A stretch of DNA of 64,000 nucleotides, from positions 69,100,784-69,164,783 of the forward strand of contig CM070910.1 of NCBI GenBank assembly GCA_036417435.1, given 5' to 3'. Within the stretch, counting starts at the first letter, position 1. Each line of letters opens with the position of its first letter. The DNA is from Inia geoffrensis (taxonomy: Eukaryota > Chordata > Mammalia > Artiodactyla > Iniidae). Position numbers and translations under genes: made by a program. Of the stretch, positions 57,001 to 64,000 are shown piece by piece. Under the pieces are notes generated by a model. The model was given only the letters and a program-made list of their open reading frames with translations, was not told the DNA's origin and ran no database searches.

Positions 57001-59514
57001 AAAAATACTGCTCTAAGGAAATTATTCTAGAAGAAAAACTCAGAGCCCAAGTGGAGAGGAGGAGGGAAGCTGACTATGATGCTTCTGCTGCTATGATGTC
57101 TGCTGGGGTGGAAGCAGGTGTGTGTGATCAGGAAATTCAGTGTCAAGAGGCAGAGGGCGGGGTGGGGGGAGGACCATGCAAGCTGGCCGGGCAAGGATAG
57201 GGGCACACAGTGGTGGCAGGGGACCAGAGGGGGAATGATACGTGGGTGCCTGCCTTCAGAGGAAGCCAGCCCTGGAGAGCCGGGGGTTGTGGGGTGATGC
57301 TTGGGTGCCTGTGGTCAGCTGCAGGAGCCTAGGGGTCCTGAGATCTGTGGAAGTGGGTAGATCAATCACAGAGAGCCCCCAGCTTTGGCTTCCTTCCAGG
57401 TGGCTTTGTTTGCTTCTAGACTAACATTTTTTCCTGTTACCATCAACCTAAGTAACTTAGAGGCACTACTGATTATCATACGAAGTCCAGGGCTTGAGGG
57501 TGCTAATGAATATGGTGTGGGCCCAGCATTGCTACAGTGGCATCTGGTGTCTAGACTGAAAAGAGGCAACATGACCTGAGAAGAGGAAGCCCCTGTTTTC
57601 ACAAAGACAGTTAGCTTCCCTTGACTACTTTTTAAAGTTATTTTTCTGTTCTTGTCAATCTGTTGTTAGATGTACCTCTCCCCGGATGATTGAATGCCAT
57701 GGTCACAGGCAAGACAAACGTTTGATGGTTTGGTGGATTGTCATATGCATGACGCAAACCTTGTTTGCCTTTCCTGAAACTTATTTCTGCAATCACTGCG
57801 AGTCTAGGTCATATTGAGAGAGAATTCTCAGCCCAGTACTTTACCCTGGTTTCCTAGCCATTAGGGTTTCTAATATTTCACATTTTCACTCTGGCCTGTA
57901 CTTTTCCACCATGCTTGGAGAGGAAATGCACCTGCACTGAAATAGGAAGGGAGCCTTATGACTTCTGAACCTCTTCTCACCCTCAGTCCTTATCTGAAAT
58001 TGGATCCAACTTGAGAATTTTAAAGCTCAACTGAGGAAATCAGGGATAAGCATCACAAATTCTCCATCCAGAGTCCATTTTCATTTAAGGCTGCCAAAAT
58101 GAAGCTATTATTATTAGTTTATGTTCAGATTAATCAGATGGACAGTGCTCTGAATTATATAAGTGGGGATAGGAATGTCGAGGGGGACATTTGGTTGGGA
58201 GAACTTTTTCCCATCCCCTTTTTTCTGTCTTGACTTGTATACACAGTCCTTATTGCCACCCCGTGTTACTCGCTCATTTACGAAGGAGGAAGAGTTGCTA
58301 AACCATTGGGTAGGGCCACTGCATTGACCCCTGCTAGGTGGCTGCGAGCTCTGCTTGCTGCCAGGTGAGGAAGGCCCAGCCTTCAAGGGCAGACCTGGGG
58401 GGTCTCCTTACCCTCTTCCTGCTCTCCCAACTCTATGCGGGAATTGGGACAGGCAGGCCCTTCCTGTTAAGAAGAAGTCTTTGGCCCTTTTTTTGGCCTT
58501 CAGCCTAAGTCACATGCTCCAGTTCAATTTAGCCAAAGATATCTTGCTCAGGGCAGATGGGGTGGTAATGCTATAAATGAGTTTGCTCAGATACTAATAA
58601 ATCTGGTTATCATTCCCACACTACTGATCTTTGTATATATAATTCCATCCGAAGGAAGCTTCCGTCTTAGGATTCAGGCACCAAGTTCTCTACCTTGAAT
58701 CTTTATCAGAATTCTCCCACAGTCGTTGAATATTTACTAAAAATCACTTTGTGATCCTTAAGTCCCATGCAGTTTTTCCTCTGCTCTCTAAGTAACATCC
58801 ACACTGTACCTCATAAAAAGTCTAAGAGATTTTCTGCCACTTTAGGTGTAGGCTTGCAAAGGCAGCATGTACGAGGTGGCCCACTTTTACTTAAGAACAT
58901 CACCTGTGTTTGGATACATCTTTTCCAAATGATTTGTGCAAACTTTGGTTTTAGCCTTGTGATAAGCCTGTAAGAACCTGCTGTATTTCAGAGATTTCAT
59001 TTAGGAATTCACCATCTTTACCAGCTTAGACATGAGGTCATCTACCCCGCCAGCGAGAAGTTGCCAAATAGAGGTGATCTGGTCTACATCCCACCTCACT
59101 CGGGAATTCCTTCTACTCTATCCCTGATAGCTGCGGTTACCAGCATCTATACACGCTTCCATACTAGGGGTACACAAAGGGTATCCATATAATCTGTAAA
59201 GTTATATTTTTTTAATGCCTGAAGGAAATATAGCCACGTTTAAAACTTTGAAAGAATAGTGTGGTAGGAACATGGTTATTTAATACTTCATATGTTTGAG
59301 ATTTGTTACAGTATTTCATGAATGCTTGAAATATTTCATAATGAGAAAAAAGATTTTAGTTGCTGATTATAAAATACAAAATGAAACTAACATTTCTATT
59401 GATCACCTTAAATTTCAGCTCTATAGGCACACATTGAAAATGTGCTCAGTACCTATGTCCCTTGAATTAAAGAGATTCCATAATTTTTCATTATTTACCC
59501 CAAAAGCATCACAA
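57001..59514. other. Unassigned, about 2.5 kb of largely single-copy sequence
   Basis: No named repeat or exon recognised. 57150-57180 is G-rich. Frames 57242-57424, 57385-57579 and 58114-58386 (minus) have no motif. Together with 25-27 kb and 36-39 kb, it is one of the longest repeat-poor stretches. Confidence 0.35.
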
Positions 59515-59516
59515 TA

Positions 59517-59862
59517 CAGTGGTCCCTCAGTTACCTGCAGGTGATTGGTTCCAGGAGCCCTCCCCCACTTTGGATGCCCCAAATCCATGGATGCTCAAGC
59601 CCCTTATATAAAATGGCACAGTATTTGCATATAATCTAAAGTCATCCTCCAGAATCCTTTGAATCATGGCTACATTACTTATAATATCTGACACAAGGCA
59701 AATGTTATGTAAATAGTTGTAAATGTTGTGTAAATAGTTGCCATGTAGCAAATTCACATTTTGCTTTGTGGAACTTTCAGGAATTTTTTTTTTCAAATAT
59801 TTTCCAGCCACGATTGGTTGGGTCTGAGGATGGGGATTCCAGTAGAAATGGGGGGCCAACTG
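59517..59862 (+). mobile_element. Tigger/pogo-type DNA transposon (non-autonomous), about 346 bp
   Basis: Inverted ends cagtggtccctcagttacc (59517) and its counterpart ggggggccaactg (59862). Flanked by TA at 59515-59516 and 59863-59864, the Tc1/mariner-superfamily target duplication. Internal 'cttatataaaatggcacagt' and 'tttgcatataatctaaagtc' are typical Tigger-MITE blocks. A small internal duplication of gtaaatagttgtaaatgt/gtgtaaatagttg lies at about 59708-59742. No transposase. Confidence 0.85.
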
Positions 59863-59864
59863 TA

Positions 59865-60319
59865 TCTAGCTGCCTGATACAGTTTCTGTTCATCATGAGT
59901 ATGTACAGAGTCTTTGAAACATCACTCTTATCTGTTTTTTTTTTTTTTTTCTCCCTAAGAGACCCACATCTCAACTCACCCAGATAGATGGCGATCTCTG
60001 CTTTCCGAAAGGCCTTCAACCAAAACAATGTCCATCTTCTGGGTGGGGGGGGGGGTGTAGCACGTGGCGATTCACGGTTCTTAGTGCCAACAAATCCTTT
60101 CTATTCCCCTTGTTCTAGTTGAGGCTCCTCTCCTCTCCTACTCTGGAAACAGGGAAAAACTGAGCACTGTTCTCTGTAAAATTAACGCTTCATGTACCAC
60201 GCATATTATTAAAAAGGTTAGATCTCCTCAAAATATTGTTTTCTACAAGCTAAAGAGTTGACAGTAGATCCAACTAAAGGAGGAGGGTTGAATAAAATGT
60301 GTGAACATATTGATTATTT
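59865..60319. other. Unassigned; T-run and G12 run
   Basis: T15 at about 59935-59950 and a G-run (tgggtggggggggggggtg) at about 60039-60057. No exon or named repeat. Confidence 0.4.
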
Positions 60320-60530
60320 TAATATAAGAAATGATTCTGGGTTACCAAAGGGGAAAGCAGGGGTGAGGGAGGGATAAATTAGGAGTTTGGGATTAACTGA
60401 TTTATAAAATAAAAACAAGGACCTACTGTATATTACAAGGAACTATAATCTCGATACACTGTAATAACCTATAATGGAAAAGAATCTGAAAAGGAATAGA
60501 TATCTGTACATGTATAACTGAATCTTCTGG
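60320..60530 (+). mobile_element. L1 3' UTR fragment (older cetartiodactyl type)
   Basis: 'gggttaccaaaggggaaagc', 'gggataaattaggagtttgg', 'aaggacctactgtatattac' and 'ctgtacatgtataactgaat', truncated before the terminal AATAAA block. Confidence 0.8.
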
Positions 60531-61424
60531 TTTATAAATGGCCCCATGCAACTGTCCTAACTTTCCCACTGTCCAAACCATTATCCCAACACTGACCTAC
60601 TCAGTTAAGTGTACTGGTTGTCAGGTTAAATTGCTGGTTTTAAATGAAACCCACCACCCACATTTCTATCAATTTAGCCCAGTGAATTGCTTTATTTTCC
60701 TGGAGAGCTGAACCTGGGTCTTATTTACATTCATGTGCCCAAGCCCTGTGCCAGGTCCAGAGTAGCAGTTCCACATACAGTCTTTGGTTGAAAAAAATGA
60801 ATGAACAGATCAATGAGTCAGAAACACCTAAATGCAACCACTATATGAATCAGAAATGCCTAAATAATACCACCGGATTGTGTTCAAACCAACCAGATTA
60901 TAATTATTTTACAGCTACCGATGTTGAGCTCTTCACACTAGGCGTGTTGCTTTATCTACCCCATGTCCTTTAGCAGGACAATCATGTTTTGTCCTTTAGC
61001 AGGACAATCCTCGTAGCAGGTAACTCAGGCTAAGAGATAGGATTAGGAGAGGTTAAAAGAAGGACTATAACGTCCCCACCCTTTAGTGTTGTTCTTATCT
61101 TGTCCTCCCTGCCTTTTAATCATTTAGGTCCTGCAGTCATGCATGATTTTGTGGTCTTTGTGGGCAGCATTCAACACCTCAAGACTGAGGAAGTCAGCCA
61201 GCTGACCTCGCACTACATCCACCTCCTTGCCCGTCCCTTTGTCCTGGGCCAAGGCGTGTGTATTCTGGTTCCCGTGTGCCACCTGCTGGTCTCCCAAGTC
61301 ACTGCTTCCAAAGTGCCTCAGGAGTGCCGTGTTGTGCCTGGAGAAAGGGAAGGAGGAAGCCTTTCACAGAAGACGTTCCTAGGGACCCAGGAATCTAGTC
61401 TGGGATGTGAACTAGTTCATTCTT
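60531..61424. other. Unassigned; 19-bp direct repeat and an unassigned open frame
   Basis: gtcctttagcaggacaatc occurs twice (60965-60983, 60991-61009, period 26). Frame 61100-61531 (143 residues) overlaps a MIR at its end and has no domain I recognise. It could be a fortuitous frame. Confidence 0.4.
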
Positions 61425-61500
61425 ACCACATGTCGGTGGTGGCGATGAGGCAGCTGAGGCACAGAGAAGTCCCTCCCCAAGGCCATACTCTGTGCTTCGG
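61425..61500 (-). mobile_element. MIR fragment
   Basis: 'tgaggcagctgaggcacaga' and 'gaagtccctccccaaggcca' match inverted MIR. Confidence 0.65.
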
Positions 61501-62559
61501 ACTCCTTAGTCCTTCTCAAAACATTCTTTAACCATGCAATCCTCCAAACACCCACAAAAGGACGCTTCGAAGAAAGAAAGCAGGAAAATTCTCCATGCTT
61601 ATAACAAACACATGCACGAGGTGAACCGGTCAGATAAAGTGAGAAAGGGTTATTTGGGTGTTTAGGCAAACTATGCCATTCTCTCTAGAAATAAAATAAA
61701 GAGAGGGACGGAGGGAGGAACAGAAGGATGAAAGGAGAGGAAAACATACTTTTATCAGAAACATTGCTTAATACACATTCAGTTATTTCCAAACACTCTC
61801 TAAGCTAAAAATGTCGAGGATTTTTTTTTTTTACTTCTTTTCTTTCTGGAATTTTATATGAAAATAATAAACCATAAAAATCATTGATTACTAGCTTATT
61901 AAACATTAGATGCAATCACCAAGATGTAAGGGGACTACCTATAGGGATACTGGTATCAATCTGGGGGCAACAAGTCTAGGCTCGTAGCTATGATCCGATG
62001 GGCTTCTTAGGCAGTTTCCTGAGCGTGCATTAGGACCTCAGCGAGTTCGGGTTTCTGAGCTCACGTTCAGCATGAATGATTCTGTACAGAGTATTCTCAT
62101 GTCTCCTCCCATAGACTCTCCATCTAGATCACTCTTAGGAACATTTCTAAACTTCCAGAGACATGTGCCTTCGCCTTCTGTTTTAAGAAGTATTTATTTC
62201 TTGCACACTGTGATAGCTGCCAAACATGACTTTTATGTAAAATCATTTCCCTCCTGAATAGCTTCCCCCTGCTCTTTTCTCCTGAGCCACAGGCTCAAAG
62301 ACGTTGTATATGGAAGCCCTGTCGAAGAGTGGTTCAAGAGTACTTCTCATTTCTTCCTCAAAGACTAGAAGAGCTAGTTCCCGAGGATCTCAGACAATTC
62401 TTCCTCACTGTCCGGCTGCCTGAGCCCCAGCCAAACTCTGCCTGCTGAAAATAGGCTGAAACAATGTCTAAAACCCTGGGCCCTCAGATAGAAGCCTCTG
62501 TGAATACTGCAGCTAAAAATCTGAACACGAAATTAAAATGTCAGCTTTTCTCTTGGCAC
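61501..62559. other. Unassigned, no gene seen
   Basis: Purine-rich patch at 61690-61742 and T12 at about 61820-61831. No exon recognised. Confidence 0.35.
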
Positions 62560-62645
62560 TGTACTTGGCCCTCTGGGTTATCCAGGACAAGCCATTTTCT
62601 TCTGTATCTCAGTTTCTCTGTTTTTAAAATGGGGACACCAAAGAT
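62560..62645 (+). mobile_element. MIR fragment
   Basis: 'ccattttcttctgtatctca' then 'gtttctctgtttttaaaatg' is in MIR order. Confidence 0.65.
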
Positions 62646-62659
62646 GGAATTTTTATGTG

Positions 62660-62830
62660 GATAATAATATATAGTGCTGGTTAATATTGATGGAGTGATG
62701 ACTACTTGTGGTGCGCTGTACTAAACAGGGTTATCACATTTCATTCTTATAAAACCATATGAGATAAATACTTATTATCCCCACGTTACAGGTGAGGACA
62801 GAGGAACTACAGTAGGTTAAAGCACCTTGT
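62660..62830 (-). mobile_element. MIR SINE
   Basis: 'tcacatttcattcttataaa', 'cttattatccccacgttaca' and 'ggtgaggacagaggaactac' match inverted MIR. Confidence 0.85.
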
Positions 62831-63094
62831 TTATTGTTTCTTTAGCATCCATCCTTCCCAGTCGGGACTGGGAACCAGGTCTCCTGGATCTTATAAGCTG
62901 GGATCACTTCCTACCTGACATGCCTCTCTCCACCCCGGCCATGCAGTTTCCAAATGATTCCCCAACAGATGCCAGATTTATGAGCAAAAATGGACTGACT
63001 ACAGCACATTCCTACAACAGGAAAAACAACTCCAAGTGCACATCTTAATGATAGTGCCTCTGCAGTGTCATCTCTGCACCCGAGGACAACATAA

Positions 63095-63290
63095 CACCCA
63101 GAGTAGACAACAGTTACAGGAACCTACTTGGTGCAAGGCGCTGGGCTGGGCACACTATAGACAAGATCTCATTTCATCTTGTTATTATCACTATCTTGTA
63201 CACAGTTAAGTAACTCAATGTCACGGGTAAAACCAAGTCATAAGACTCCAGAATTCAAGTTGAATGACTATTCCTGGCCATTGTTCCTCA
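63095..63290 (-). mobile_element. MIR SINE
   Basis: 'aaggcgctgggctgggcaca', 'aagatctcatttcatcttgt', 'agttaagtaactcaatgtca' and 'actccagaattcaagttgaa' match inverted MIR. Confidence 0.8.
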
Positions 63291-63644
63291 CTGCCTCTCC
63301 ATGAAAAAAAACATCAGTGGGCCCTGTTATCTGAAAAATGCCACCACAAGGCAGCCAACCTCCATGCCCTGTGCATTTTTCTAGTTCTAATTTCCAGATC
63401 TTGTTTCAGTTACCTGTGTGGATAGTAATAGTCTGATGCGCTGGTATGAACAAAACAGGTCCGCCATTCCCTAAGCAACCTTGAGGGTTGTGATGAACTC
63501 TAGGTAAATGAGGGTAGCTTGAGCATTTTGAAGTGGAACATATGAAATTGGTTGGGTTTATAATCAGAAGAGAGAAAGCATGGACTTTAAGAAGGCTCAC
63601 TTCTTATGGACCCTTCCCATTACAATGTGCCATCATCAACACAT

Positions 63645-64000
63645 TTTTTTTTAATTGAAGTATAGTTGATTTACAATGTTGTGTTAGTTTCAGGTATACA
63701 GCAGAGTGATTCAGATACATATCAAGATAGATAGATAATGTGTGCTTTTTCAGATCCTTTTCCCTTATAGGTTATTACAAGATATTGAGTATAGTTCCCT
63801 ATGCCATGCAGTAGGTCCTTGCCGTTATCTATTTTATATATAGTAGTGTGTGTCTGTTAATCCCAAGCTCCTAATTTATCCCTCTTCCCCTTTCCCCTTT
63901 GGTAACCGTAAGTTTATTTTCTATGTCTGTGGTCTATTTCTGTTTTGTAAATCAGTTCATTTGTATCATTTTTTTTAGATTCCACATGTAAGTGATATCC
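63645..64000 (-). mobile_element. L1 3' end (older cetartiodactyl type), runs off the window
   Basis: 'ttaattgaagtatagttgat', 'tattgagtatagttccctat' and 'aagctcctaatttatccctc', then the reversed ORF2 tail 'attccacatgtaagtgatat'. It continues beyond 64000, so its full length is unknown. Confidence 0.9.

Noticed and set aside
1..64000. CRISPR array, operon or other prokaryotic system
   Set aside because: Repeat content is mammalian throughout. The regular arrays are simple microsatellites without spacers.

Overview
The window reads as nuclear DNA from a whale or dolphin (Cetacea). The main evidence is eight copies of the tRNA-derived SINE typical of cetaceans (CHR-2 type, starting ggcttccctggtggcgca and ending in gaggcccgcgtaccgc plus A-tail). 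Four older CHR-family copies with the shorter ggacttccctggtggtccag head, and five L1 copies with the cetartiodactyl 3' end (gcaattatactccaataaag), support this. Older mammal-wide repeats (MIR, L2, L1M, MLT1, MLT2, MER5/MER20-type hAT elements, Tigger) fill most of the rest. Assignment to Cetacea is inferred from repeat types; I could not place a species or locus.

I found no protein-coding exon, tRNA, rRNA, snRNA, CpG-island promoter or complete gene that I would defend. The longer reading frames are shadows of SINEs, (CA)n tracts, an L1 reverse transcriptase, or chance frames. The stretch is probably intergenic or deep-intronic, with repeats as its real content.

Layout. 0-5 kb: an MLT1 LTR stub, a hAT transposase fossil interrupted by a CHR SINE, and an L1 with an inverted 5' part (twin priming). 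5-9 kb: mostly unassigned sequence, with a pair of related segments about 1 kb apart that I cannot name. 9-12 kb: L2 split by an L1M piece and an MLT2-type LTR, then hAT elements and an L1M 3' end. 13-17 kb: an L1 that appears to have carried about 0.46 kb of downstream sequence with it (3' transduction), MIRs, and an MLT1 LTR split by another L1. 17-23 kb: SINEs whose tails became (CA)n and (AAAT)n microsatellites, and two long L2 copies in opposite orientation. 23-30 kb: a CpG-dense patch, more SINEs, a 1 kb L1M and a MaLR-type LTR. 30-36 kb: unassigned sequence with a perfect 22-bp palindrome, then a 3.6 kb L1M carrying a younger L1. 36-49 kb: largely single-copy sequence with scattered MIR, L2 and MER20 fragments. 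49-57 kb: an L2 broken by a retroviral-type LTR, an L1/HAL1-like block, SINEs, L2, MIR and an MLT1 with a SINE inside. 57-64 kb: unassigned sequence, a Tigger element with TA target sites, MIRs, and an L1 running off the end.

The repeats form a readable nesting order: CHR SINEs and 3'-UTR L1s sit inside MLT1, L2 and L1M copies, usually with 8-18 bp target duplications. This gives relative ages without any database. No new biological system is evident. The most informative items are the L1 3' transduction, the twin-primed L1, the unexplained paralogous pair and the palindrome.
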